Positions 7,802 through 14,803 of a stretch of DNA of 20,886 nt are shown one piece after another. Source of the DNA: JAAERC01 sp032123495 (GTDB taxonomy: Bacteria; Zixibacteria; MSB-5A5; GN15; PGXB01); assembly GCA_032123495.1 (NCBI GenBank), contig JAQBFG010000212.1:1-20886 (forward strand). Direction: 5' to 3'. The notes under the pieces were generated by a model that saw only the letters and a program-made list of their open reading frames with translations, made no database searches and was not told where the DNA came from. The translations under genes were made by a program, and so were the position numbers. Every line of letters begins with the position of its first letter. Position 1 is the first letter of the stretch.

Positions 7802-8452
7802 ATGCCTAGCAATTTTAGACAAAGAAATAATCTGATTTTTGACCTTGATGGAACCTTGATTGATTCATCCGAAGGGGTTGTGATAGCAACTAATTATGCA
7901 TTGGAATCTATTGGCGAAAAAGCGAGAACACCTGAAGAGATCAAACGGTTTATCGGCTATCCCTTGGAGGAGATGTTTGATAGTTTCTCCGATAAATCTT
8001 ATCCTGAATTTTGGAAATATTTCCAGGAGAAAGCCAAAGAAGCGGTGGTGGTTTCGACTGTTCCGATAGGTCGGTCTGGCGATGTTTTGGAGGAATTATT
8101 TAAGAGAGGTTACCGAATCGGAATCGGCACGACTAAAATAAGAGTCCATATCGAAAAGATTTTAGATAAATTAAATTGGCGCAAATATATTATTGCCTAC
8201 GTTGGAGCCGATGATGTCACCAATGTCAAACCGGCTCCCGAGGCATTTATCAAAGCGATGACCCTGATGGAAGCAGACTCCTCCAATTCGGTTGTTATTG
8301 GAGATACCGTCAATGATATCCTCGCTGCACAGGCGGCCGGAATTCCTGTGATTGGAGTGAAATCAATTTTTGGCGGCAATGGCAAACTTCAGAAAAGCAA
8401 ACCAGACCGGATGATCGACGATATTGAGGAACTGCTCGAAATATTCAGGTAA
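7802..8452 (+). CDS. HAD-superfamily phosphatase, phosphoglycolate phosphatase-like
   Basis: This 216-residue soluble enzyme carries all four HAD motifs. Motif I is FDLDGTLIDS, with nucleophile D14 and acid/base D16. Motif II is the Thr in GIGTT (about 110). Motif III is K143 in VKPAPE. Motif IV is GDTVND, with metal-binding D168 and D172. A helical cap lies between motifs I and II (about 20-85). This is the Gph/PpaX type, which removes phosphate from small substrates such as 2-phosphoglycolate. It is the first gene of a cluster with AlkA- and Ogt-like genes, 11 bases before the next start. Removal of phosphoglycolate left by DNA strand breaks would fit that setting, but the substrate is not shown by the sequence. 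Confidence 0.88.
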   Translation: MPSNFRQRNNLIFDLDGTLIDSSEGVVIATNYALESIGEKARTPEEIKRFIGYPLEEMFDSFSDKSYPEFWKYFQEKAKEAVVVSTVPIGRSGDVLEELFKRGYRIGIGTTKIRVHIEKILDKLNWRKYIIAYVGADDVTNVKPAPEAFIKAMTLMEADSSNSVVIGDTVNDILAAQAAGIPVIGVKSIFGGNGKLQKSKPDRMIDDIEELLEIFR

Positions 8453-8463
8453 AATATAATATT

Positions 8464-9357
8464 ATGCCCCAGACCGAATTTAAAATAACACCGCCTTATG
8501 ATTTTGATCTTTCCACAAAATTTTGTGAAAGAACCAAATTTGATAAATTAGATCGAACCGATAACTACTATCTGAAACTATATACCAAAATTGATGATAC
8601 TCCTCTTTTTCTTGAAATCGGGTGCCGAGGTTCAATTAATAAACCGGTTGGATTGGTCAAGTGGTCCTACCCAGATGGAGGACAAGTTGACAAAGTTAGG
8701 GTTGCGAAAATAGCGGCGAAAATATTATCAGCCGACGTCAACCTGAAACCTTTTTATAAATTATTGGACTGCTCGGACAAGTTGAAGCCATTGAAAAAAA
8801 CTCTCTATGGATTAAAACCGATTTTGACCGCAACCGCGTTCGAGTCGGCGGCATGGGCGATAATCGGTCAACAGATAAATCTTACCTTTGCCGGCAAAGT
8901 AAAATTGAGACTGGAACAACGGTATGGGCAATCAATAAAATTTGGAAAGAGCCGGTTTTATCTTTTTCCCGACCCTCCAAAAATCGCAAAAGCCAGAATA
9001 GATACATTAAGGAAGATGCAATTCTCTCTGCGAAAAGCGGAATATCTTATCGGTCTGGCCAAGGTCTGTACCGAACAGAATAGATTTTTCGATTCATTAT
9101 TTGACATGCCTTATAATGAAGCAATAGAGAAATTAATAACGGTTCGAGGTATCGGTGTTTGGTCGGCAAATTATTTGTTGATGCGCGGGGTGGGGCATCT
9201 CAATTGTCTGCCGCTTGGTGATACCGGATTGACCAGAGCGACAAAAGAAGTATATAATTTGAAAAATAAACCTGATAATGATAAAATAGAAAAACTAGCC
9301 AAAAAATTTGAGCCGTACCGATCACTCTATACGTTATATCTTTGGTTTTCACTTTAG
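8464..9357 (+). CDS. alkA: AlkA-type DNA-3-methyladenine glycosylase (HhH-GPD)
   Basis: The 297-residue protein matches DNA-3-methyladenine glycosylase II, which cuts alkylated bases from DNA to start base-excision repair. An N-terminal AlkA_N-like part (1-110) precedes the HhH-GPD domain, with ESAAWAIIGQQINLTFA (127-143) typical of the family. The helix-hairpin-helix is VRGIGVWSANYLL (227-239), and the catalytic Asp is D253 in LPLGDTGL. No Cys cluster for an iron-sulphur centre is present, which fits AlkA and argues against Nth/MutY. It lies between the HAD phosphatase gene (11 bases) and the alkyltransferase gene (15 bases), so it is part of one transcription unit. No strong ribosome site is visible. 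The symbol reflects family membership; it could be a related glycosylase with different base preference. Confidence 0.85.
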   Translation: MPQTEFKITPPYDFDLSTKFCERTKFDKLDRTDNYYLKLYTKIDDTPLFLEIGCRGSINKPVGLVKWSYPDGGQVDKVRVAKIAAKILSADVNLKPFYKLLDCSDKLKPLKKTLYGLKPILTATAFESAAWAIIGQQINLTFAGKVKLRLEQRYGQSIKFGKSRFYLFPDPPKIAKARIDTLRKMQFSLRKAEYLIGLAKVCTEQNRFFDSLFDMPYNEAIEKLITVRGIGVWSANYLLMRGVGHLNCLPLGDTGLTRATKEVYNLKNKPDNDKIEKLAKKFEPYRSLYTLYLWFSL

Positions 9358-9372
9358 TAAAGGAGTAAAGAA

Positions 9373-9882
9373 ATGAAGAATTCAGTTTATATTCATAAAT
9401 TTAAAACTAAATTAGGTTGGTTTAGGTTAGCTTCGACTGAAAAGGGATTGGCGATAATCAATTTCACCGATCCGGTTGGATTCAAATCAGATATGAAAAA
9501 ACGATTTGGAGATTATCAGGTCAAGGCCGGCGGTGTCATGAATAAAAAAGCCGAGAAACAGATTGAATCTTATCTTGCCGGAAAATTAAAGAAATTTTCG
9601 TTAAAACTTGATCTTGACGGAACCGCCTTTCAACGCCGCGTATTGGGCAAAGTCGGCTCAATTCCTTATGGTAAAACAATTACATATGGAAAAATAGCAG
9701 CTTCTGTCGGAAACTCCAAAGCGGCCAGGGCGGTCGGATCGGTTAATGCCGGAAATTTCTTGCCGATTGTAATTCCCTGTCACAGGGTTCTGGCCGCAAA
9801 TGGTCTTGGTGGGTACGCCGGTGGACTCAAATTGAAAAAATATCTTCTAAACCTTGAAAACGTAGAGTATTATAAAAATTGA
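9373..9882 (+). CDS. ogt: Methylated-DNA--protein-cysteine methyltransferase (Ogt/MGMT)
   Basis: This 169-residue suicide repair protein moves the alkyl group of O6-alkylguanine (or O4-alkylthymine) in DNA to its own cysteine. The active site is IPCHRV with C136, followed by the GLGGYAGG loop (144-151). The DNA-binding winged helix is about 84-125 and contains TAFQRRVLGKVGSIPYGKTITYG. The N-terminal domain is small and there is no Ada regulatory domain, so this is Ogt-type and not Ada. AAAGGAG sits before the ATG. It is the last gene of the phosphatase-glycosylase-alkyltransferase cluster. A weak hairpin and a T-run follow the stop. Confidence 0.93.
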   Translation: MKNSVYIHKFKTKLGWFRLASTEKGLAIINFTDPVGFKSDMKKRFGDYQVKAGGVMNKKAEKQIESYLAGKLKKFSLKLDLDGTAFQRRVLGKVGSIPYGKTITYGKIAASVGNSKAARAVGSVNAGNFLPIVIPCHRVLAANGLGGYAGGLKLKKYLLNLENVEYYKN

Positions 9883-9893
9883 CTATTTTTTGA

Positions 9894-9929
9894 TTTGAGC
9901 CTTTAATTATAGTCTCAAACAGTTTTTTT
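9894..9929 (+). terminator. Weak candidate terminator of the repair operon
   Basis: TTTGAG (9894-9899) pairs with CTCAAA (9914-9919) across a 14-base loop, and seven Ts (9923-9929) follow. The stem is short and AT-rich, so termination may be inefficient. Confidence 0.35.
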
Positions 9930-9972
9930 GCCTTCAGATTGCTGTCTCTTTTTATAGGTGATGTTCCATTTT

Positions 9973-9990
9973 TATGGGATAAATCCCATA
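9973..9990. repeat. Short hairpin/dyad TATGGGA-TAAA-TCCCATA
   Basis: A perfect 7-bp inverted repeat with a 4-base loop lies in the region between the alkyltransferase and pilin genes. It could be an operator, or a second terminator element for the upstream operon, since TTTGTTTC follows. Position relative to the pilin promoter (about 130-145 bases upstream) also suits an activator site. Confidence 0.4.
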
Positions 9991-10020
9991 TTTGTTTCAA
10001 TAAAAAGCAGCTTTTCTCGA

Positions 10021-10038
10021 TCGTTTCTGAGTAAACGA
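10021..10038. promoter_or_regulatory. Dyad TCGTTT-N6-AAACGA, candidate activator site
   Basis: A perfect 6-bp inverted repeat with a 6-base spacer is centred about 90-100 bases upstream of the sigma-54-like promoter. Enhancer-binding proteins for sigma-54 bind dyads at such distances. The assignment rests on symmetry and position only. Confidence 0.35.
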
Positions 10039-10118
10039 ATAATCAATGCATACCATAAGGCGTTATATGTCAACAGATAACATAAAGTTAACTGCGTCTT
10101 GAAACAATTATTCCTCTA

Positions 10119-10134
10119 TGGCACCATTTATGCA
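10119..10134 (+). promoter_or_regulatory. Candidate sigma-54 (-24/-12) promoter of the pilin gene
   Basis: TGGCACCATTTATGCA has the invariant GG and GC exactly ten bases apart and a full TGGCAC -24 box. It departs from the consensus at the following G and at the first T of the TTGC box. The start of transcription would be near 10145, about 30 bases before the pilin ATG. Pilin genes in several Gram-negative bacteria are transcribed from sigma-54 promoters. This also shows that the longer frame from 10118 is not the true gene start. Confidence 0.55.
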
Positions 10135-10177
10135 AAACTGCATATCAAACAGAAAATATTGGAAGGTGAATATAATT

Positions 10178-10699
10178 ATGTTTAGTAAATTATTTAAAAG
10201 AAGTGGCTTTACTCTAATAGAGCTGATGACAACTGTTGTCATTGTTGGCATCGTTGCCGCAATGGTGGCGCCAACTTTTGACACGGCTATCCAGCGTAAC
10301 AAGTTCAAGGGCGATACAAAACAGATTGTCTCGATGATGCGGACAGCCCGCTCCAACGCTATTGCCGAAAAAATGCCTATGGGGCTGAGTTATGACTATG
10401 AAGAGGGCAAACTAATTATGTTTAAGGAAATGAGTTCGCCATCCAACTTCAAGATGGACTTGGGTACAGATACAGTCAAAATGGTGATGCAGCTTGATAC
10501 TGCCTCTGCCGGTTGCGGAACCTATTTGACCGCAACGTTTAGCAATGAGGCCCTGTTGTTTCAGCCAAATGGCTCGGCTTCTGAAAGTGGCACAATTGAT
10601 TTTAGCTATTTTAATGGCGACGTTTATTGTCATAGCACGCTAAGTGTTTTAGCCTCAACAGGTAGAGCCAAAGTGGATTATATGATTACCGATTATTAA
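10178..10699 (+). CDS. GspH/FimT-type type IV pilin-like protein
   Basis: This 173-residue prepilin has a short basic leader and the cleavage and methylation site KRSG|FTLIELM. Prepilin peptidase would cut after G10, and E15 is the Glu+5 needed for assembly. A hydrophobic helix (11-32) follows. The C-terminal domain has the GspH/FimT pattern, including RTARSNAIAEKMPM and a final STGRAKV strand. C113 and C151 may form a disulphide. The ATG at 10178 is chosen over one at 10118 because GGAAGGTG lies nine bases upstream and the leader becomes normal length; the longer frame would run through the promoter. The gene stands alone between a sigma-54-like promoter and a strong terminator, 260 bases before pilM. 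Minor and major pilin roles cannot be told apart, though the family suggests a minor pilin. Confidence 0.87.
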   Translation: MFSKLFKRSGFTLIELMTTVVIVGIVAAMVAPTFDTAIQRNKFKGDTKQIVSMMRTARSNAIAEKMPMGLSYDYEEGKLIMFKEMSSPSNFKMDLGTDTVKMVMQLDTASAGCGTYLTATFSNEALLFQPNGSASESGTIDFSYFNGDVYCHSTLSVLASTGRAKVDYMITDY

Positions 10700-10730
10700 C
10701 AAAACTCCCTCTTTCTTATCCTCCGGTTAG

Positions 10731-10764
10731 GCCCCTCGTTCTTTTGAACGGGGGGCTTTTTTTT
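10731..10764 (+). terminator. Strong Rho-independent terminator after the pilin gene
   Basis: An 11-bp stem, GCCCCTCGTTC (10731-10741) with GAACGGGGGGC (10746-10756), contains one U-G wobble and has a TTTT loop. Eight Ts (10757-10764) follow. It separates the pilin transcript from the pilM operon. Confidence 0.93.
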
Positions 10765-10824
10765 GCAAACTGTTCAAATATCAGACTAATTAATGAATCA
10801 TTTTTGGTCGATGTAAATGGGAGA

Positions 10825-10848
10825 GAAGCGGATTATAGCTATCGCTTC
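10825..10848 (+). repeat. Dyad in the pilM upstream region
   Basis: GAAGCG (10825-10830) is mirrored by CGCTTC (10843-10848) across 12 bases, and the spacer contains the palindrome ATAGCTAT. It could be an RNA hairpin in the leader or a binding site. The rest of the region 10765-10959 holds a 17-codon frame (10868-10921) and no recognised promoter. Confidence 0.35.
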
Positions 10849-10959
10849 AAACAAATGGAGAATTTATATGAGTGCCATTTTTTGGTTAATATTTAGAAAG
10901 TATATGTCGATAAATAATTAAGATAAAAGAAAAAAAGCGATTAAAATAAAGAGACGCCT

Positions 10960-12012
10960 ATGATGTTTGCAAAAAAAAATAAGAGTATGGTTGGATTAGA
11001 TGTTGGCGCCAATTCGATTAAGTTGGTCAAGCTGGATCGCACTAAGACTGGTTTGGCTGTCGGTGCTATTGGGATCAGAGAGCTTCCTCCGGAAGCAATC
11101 GTTTCCGATGAAGTCAAAGACAGAGAAGCAGTCATTTTCAACATTCAATCGTTGATCGATCAGATTGATCCGAAAATCAAGGACGTCAATGTATCTATCT
11201 CCGGCTATGGTGTAATCACCGACAAGTTTATGATTGATAAGAAAACCGGTTCCGAAGCGGAACAGGCAATTCTTTTTGAAGCCGAGCAGCGCTCGCCGTT
11301 TGATGTCGAAGATGTCACGATGGGGCATCATGTCATTCGGATTGACGAAGAAACCAAGAAGCAGGAGATCCTGCTGGTGGCAGCTCGAAATGAATTTCTC
11401 AATTCATTTGTTGAATTGATCCTGGATACCGGCCTTCGTCCCAAAATTGTTGATGTCGATTCTATTGCAACGCTAAACGCCTACGAGTACAATTATGAAA
11501 TTGATCCCAGCCGTACGACGGTTTTGGTGAATCTCGGATATGATGTCACCAACGTTGTTTATCTGCATGAAGGCCATTATCACTCAACCCGTGATATCTC
11601 ATCGGGTACCCGTGATATTTACAATGCCATTCAAAAGGAATTCAGACTGAATGCGGAACTTGCCGGGAAAACAATGAAAGGCGAGATGAAAGATTCGGTA
11701 GATCAGGATATGCTGAAAGCTACTGTTGTTTCGGCAACCGATGAACTGGTATCGGGACTCGAATTGGCCTTTTCATATTTTAAGTCGCAGGCAAAAGTTG
11801 AAAAGATTGACTGGATGGTTCTCTCCGGTGGTGGGGCTCTGGTGCCTTATCTTCCCGAGTTCCTTCAGTCCAAGGTTAACATTCCGCTTGAAATATTGAA
11901 TCCGCTAAGAAACATCGACTATGATCCGGAGATGTTTCAATATTTAGAACTTGAAAAAATTGCCCCGCTATTGTCGGTTCCGGTTGGCTTGGCGATGAGA
12001 TTGGACGGGTAA
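10960..12012 (+). CDS. pilM: Type IV pilus assembly ATPase-fold protein PilM
   Basis: The 350-residue cytoplasmic protein has the actin/FtsA fold of PilM, which binds the N-terminus of PilN and helps connect the cytoplasmic motor to the inner-membrane PilN-PilO platform. The first phosphate loop is VGLDVGANSIKLVKL (11-25), the second lies at TVLVNLGYDVTNVVYL (187-202), and the adenosine-binding loop is MVLSGGGALVPYLPEFL (286-302). In the second loop the usual Asp is replaced by Asn (N191), which may weaken nucleotide hydrolysis. Two adjacent ATGs (10960 and 10963) are possible starts. It is the first gene of pilMNOPQ, with five bases between its stop and pilN. Confidence 0.95.
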   Translation: MMFAKKNKSMVGLDVGANSIKLVKLDRTKTGLAVGAIGIRELPPEAIVSDEVKDREAVIFNIQSLIDQIDPKIKDVNVSISGYGVITDKFMIDKKTGSEAEQAILFEAEQRSPFDVEDVTMGHHVIRIDEETKKQEILLVAARNEFLNSFVELILDTGLRPKIVDVDSIATLNAYEYNYEIDPSRTTVLVNLGYDVTNVVYLHEGHYHSTRDISSGTRDIYNAIQKEFRLNAELAGKTMKGEMKDSVDQDMLKATVVSATDELVSGLELAFSYFKSQAKVEKIDWMVLSGGGALVPYLPEFLQSKVNIPLEILNPLRNIDYDPEMFQYLELEKIAPLLSVPVGLAMRLDG

Positions 12013-12017
12013 TTAAT

Positions 12018-12680
12018 ATGATAAAAATAAATCTTCTACCCAAACAGTATCAAAAACGTTCAGGCGGCCTTTCGCTTGGGAAACAAGGGAAGTATGCAGT
12101 CGCGGCTGCCTTTGGAGTGATTCTGTTGCTTGGGACAGTTACATCTTATCAGATGTATCAAATGAGTGAATTGGAAGAGCAGATGAAAATTGCGCGGATG
12201 CGGACAGAACAGTTAAGGAAGGATATTCAACTGGTCGATGCTTTGACTGATATTAAGTATAAGATTACCAACCGTCTCGAAGCGGTGGAGCGTCTTGATC
12301 GGCATCGTAGCGCCTGGGTTAAAATTCTCGAAGAAGTCGCCCGGAATGTTCCTGAATTTGTCTGGCTTTCCAGTTTTACTGAATCGAGTGGAAACGTAAG
12401 TAAACCGAATGATACCACTACTCAGGTTCAATCAACACCATCGGTTCGACCGGTTGAAATCGAAGGATTTACATTCACTCTTAATGCTCTGGCGACCTTT
12501 ATGATTAAGATGATGAGATCCAATTATTTTGACGAGGTTGATATGGCCAATGTCGAAGAGATATCGTTTGGAGAACAAAAAGCATATAACTTTAAACTAG
12601 ATTGTAACGTGCATTACCTGTCCGATGAAGAGCTTGAAAAGATTCTGGCTCAGGCAGCGGCCAGCTCCAATGCCGGCTAA
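12018..12680 (+). CDS. pilN: Type IV pilus inner-membrane platform protein PilN
   Basis: This 220-residue protein starts with MIKINLLPKQ, the conserved cytoplasmic peptide by which PilN docks into PilM. One membrane helix (about 26-44), a coiled coil (about 49-92) and a periplasmic ferredoxin-like domain follow. A Ser/Thr/Gln-rich segment (about 125-145) looks like a flexible insert. With PilO it forms the heterodimer that lines up the pilus machine with the outer-membrane secretin. It lies between pilM and pilO in the standard order, five bases after pilM. The ribosome site is weak (a GGG), suggesting coupling to pilM translation. Confidence 0.93.
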   Translation: MIKINLLPKQYQKRSGGLSLGKQGKYAVAAAFGVILLLGTVTSYQMYQMSELEEQMKIARMRTEQLRKDIQLVDALTDIKYKITNRLEAVERLDRHRSAWVKILEEVARNVPEFVWLSSFTESSGNVSKPNDTTTQVQSTPSVRPVEIEGFTFTLNALATFMIKMMRSNYFDEVDMANVEEISFGEQKAYNFKLDCNVHYLSDEELEKILAQAAASSNAG

Positions 12681-12697
12681 TATGTAAGTGAGGTACC

Positions 12698-13312
12698 ATG
12701 GACCTTAGAGACCCCAAAATGCAGAAAATACTTATGGGCGTTGTCGCCTTTTTTGTCGTGGTATATTTCTGGTATACGCGCCTCTATTCATCATACGACA
12801 ACAAGCTGGCGACTATGACTCAAGAGTATGAAAACATGATTACCGATCTTAAGAATGTGGAGATGAAATCCAAAACTCTCGAAGCACTTAAGGAAGAATA
12901 TGTCGAGCTTTTGGATAAGTATCTTGAAATCGAGCAGCTTTTACCCGAAGTAAAACAGATACCCTCATTTCTGGTACAACTCCATACTGCTTCTTCGTTG
13001 ACAGGAACCAAGATCACGAAGATCGAGCCGCGGCCAATCGCCCCGGAGAGTTTTTATAACGTTGCCAATTTTGATATTCAAATGGAAGGCGGCTATCATG
13101 AATTCGGAAAATTCATGAGTTATGTAGCCAATTTTCCATTTATTGCCAACGTCTCTAATATGGATATAAAAACTCCTTCCGTTAATATTGGCGTATCAAA
13201 ATCAGAGGCAGGCGGCGCAAAAGAATTGAATCAACCAACAATTAAAGCAAACTTTCTCCTCTCAACCTACTATGTCAAGCCGGATGAGAGGCTGCAGGAA
13301 ATTGAGATATAG
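12698..13312 (+). CDS. pilO: Type IV pilus inner-membrane platform protein PilO
   Basis: The 204-residue protein has a short cytoplasmic N-terminus, one membrane helix (about 10-28), a periplasmic coiled coil (about 32-80) and a C-terminal ferredoxin-like domain with the PilO pattern (PSFLVQLHTAS, then a beta-rich GGYHEFGKFMSYVANFP segment). It pairs with PilN and binds PilP in the periplasm. GAGGT precedes the ATG by five bases. It sits between pilN and pilP in the usual order, with 17 bases to pilN. Confidence 0.93.
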   Translation: MDLRDPKMQKILMGVVAFFVVVYFWYTRLYSSYDNKLATMTQEYENMITDLKNVEMKSKTLEALKEEYVELLDKYLEIEQLLPEVKQIPSFLVQLHTASSLTGTKITKIEPRPIAPESFYNVANFDIQMEGGYHEFGKFMSYVANFPFIANVSNMDIKTPSVNIGVSKSEAGGAKELNQPTIKANFLLSTYYVKPDERLQEIEI

Positions 13313-13327
13313 GCGGTCGGAGGAGAT

Positions 13328-14785
13328 ATGAATAAAAAAATAACAAAAAAAGCAAAAATGACAAAAATAATAGTTTTATCTGTATCGATACTATTACTGA
13401 CAGCTCTGACTGTTTTGGCTGATGATGCCATGGTTTCGACCCTTAGCCTTAGTCCGCAGTCGGGTGAAACGGTTCTCAAAATCGATGTATCGGGACCTTT
13501 CCAATTTGTTCATGAAACTGCCGAAGCCAAAGACGGAAAACCGTTCAGGGTCGTTGTTGATATTTTTCCGGCAATTCATGAGCTAAGTCAAAAAGATTTT
13601 ATCGATTTGCCAAAAACTATGCTTTCGTCAATTCGGACCAGTCAATACTCGACTAATCCGGAAAATGTTGTCCGCGTTGTTTGTGACCTGGATGAGACCG
13701 TGATGTATCGCGTTGAGAAAAAGGGCAGTGCTGTATATCTATATCTGCCTGACAAAAAAAGCGGCAATTTTGCCTCCTGGTCAAGCCCGGTCAAAGCTCC
13801 GGTAACAGTCGCAAAAGTTTCAACTGATATAAAAGAAGAGCCGGTTAAAGAAGTTGTTAAAAAGAAAGTGGTGAAAAAGGTAGCTACGACTCCTCCACCA
13901 CCGACCAAAGCATCGATAAAAGAAACCGTGACTCTTGCCAAACATTATGAGACAAAAAGTTCTGATACAATAGATCGTGAAAAGTTTTTGAGTACACAAA
14001 AAGTTTCCCCGGTGGTTTTGGAGGTTGCAAATCAACAGACTACTGCTGCTCCGACACCAAAATCTGACCCGGTGAAAAAGAATGTGATTGAGAAAAAAGT
14101 ACAGGTTGTGAAACCTGTCGCCAAATCAAAGCCGACTGTTGTCGCCACCGCGCCGGTAAAAGAAAAGGTCGCTAAGAAGGAAGTCGTCAAAGTCGATCCA
14201 CCAAAAGCTGAGCCAAAATCAGGCCAGCCGGTTCAGGAATATACAATGGTGAAAAAGACGGCACCGGCAGATAAGGAAAACAAGAAAGAAATAGCCAAAG
14301 CGGCTCCGGTAGTAAAAAAATCAGAAACGAAACCAACAGAGGTTGCCTCAACTGAGGTAAAGAAGACCGAACAAAGCGAAGATGATCAGAAACCAACTTC
14401 TAGATTTCGCCGCAAACCATCCTTTCCGAATAAGCTGAAAGGTACCATAGTTGCTGAATTCCCAACCAGAATAGTTATGAAATATAGTCCGGGAACCGGC
14501 CGAGATCCGTTTGATAATCTCCTTACCGAGGTCAAAGGAAACGATAGCCCGATTCAGAAAAAGATTCCTGATGTGGAGACCGCGAAATTGGTTGGTATCC
14601 TGGAATCGAGCGATGGCAATAAAAGAGCCTTGCTGGAAGATCATGACGGCTATGGTTACATTCTCAAAAGCGGGGATAAGATTAAAAAAGGTTACGTTGG
14701 ACAAATATATTCGGATAAAGCGTACTTCAAACTCTTTGAATACGGTTGGAGCAGAACAGTTGCTCTCTACATGAGCATAAATTAG
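13328..14785 (+). CDS. pilP: PilP with an N-terminal AMIN domain (fusion)
   Basis: This 485-residue exported protein has three parts. A signal peptide or anchor (about 12-31) leads into an AMIN domain (about 36-142) with KPFRVVVDIF, SIRTSQYS and a VVRVVCDL strand. AMIN domains bind peptidoglycan and normally sit at the N-terminus of PilQ. A long Lys/Val/Pro/Thr-rich linker (about 145-365) resembles the periplasm-spanning linkers of TonB-like proteins. The C-terminal domain (about 380-485) is PilP-like, with GRDPFDNLL (391-399) and the beta-sandwich strands KLVGILES, RALLEDHDGYGYILKSGDKIKKGYVGQI. PilP normally links PilN/PilO to the PilQ secretin. There is no lipobox, unlike many PilP lipoproteins. 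GGAGGAGAT is upstream. The gene lies between pilO and pilQ, exactly at the pilP position. Confidence 0.88.
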   Translation: MNKKITKKAKMTKIIVLSVSILLLTALTVLADDAMVSTLSLSPQSGETVLKIDVSGPFQFVHETAEAKDGKPFRVVVDIFPAIHELSQKDFIDLPKTMLSSIRTSQYSTNPENVVRVVCDLDETVMYRVEKKGSAVYLYLPDKKSGNFASWSSPVKAPVTVAKVSTDIKEEPVKEVVKKKVVKKVATTPPPPTKASIKETVTLAKHYETKSSDTIDREKFLSTQKVSPVVLEVANQQTTAAPTPKSDPVKKNVIEKKVQVVKPVAKSKPTVVATAPVKEKVAKKEVVKVDPPKAEPKSGQPVQEYTMVKKTAPADKENKKEIAKAAPVVKKSETKPTEVASTEVKKTEQSEDDQKPTSRFRRKPSFPNKLKGTIVAEFPTRIVMKYSPGTGRDPFDNLLTEVKGNDSPIQKKIPDVETAKLVGILESSDGNKRALLEDHDGYGYILKSGDKIKKGYVGQIYSDKAYFKLFEYGWSRTVALYMSIN

Positions 14786-14803
14786 CGAAAGGCTGGATAA
14801 AAA

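Noticed and set aside
10118..10177. A 20-codon N-terminal extension of the pilin
   Set aside because: It would run through the sigma-54-like promoter, has no ribosome site, and would give an abnormally long prepilin leader.
7645..10774. The 11-base word TGCAAACTGTT occurs at 7645-7655 and 10764-10774
   Set aside because: Many 11-base repeats are expected by chance in 20 kb of AT-rich sequence, and the second copy begins in the T-run of a terminator.
9883..10959. A cyclic-di-GMP (GEMM) riboswitch upstream of the pilin or pilM genes
   Set aside because: Riboswitches of this kind can precede pilus genes, but the conserved GEMM core bases and paired elements could not be found in either leader.
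13820..14396. Minus-strand open frames opposite the Lys/Pro-rich linker of the PilP fusion
   Set aside because: They are antisense shadows caused by the biased codon composition of the linker, with no ribosome sites and no recognisable protein pattern.
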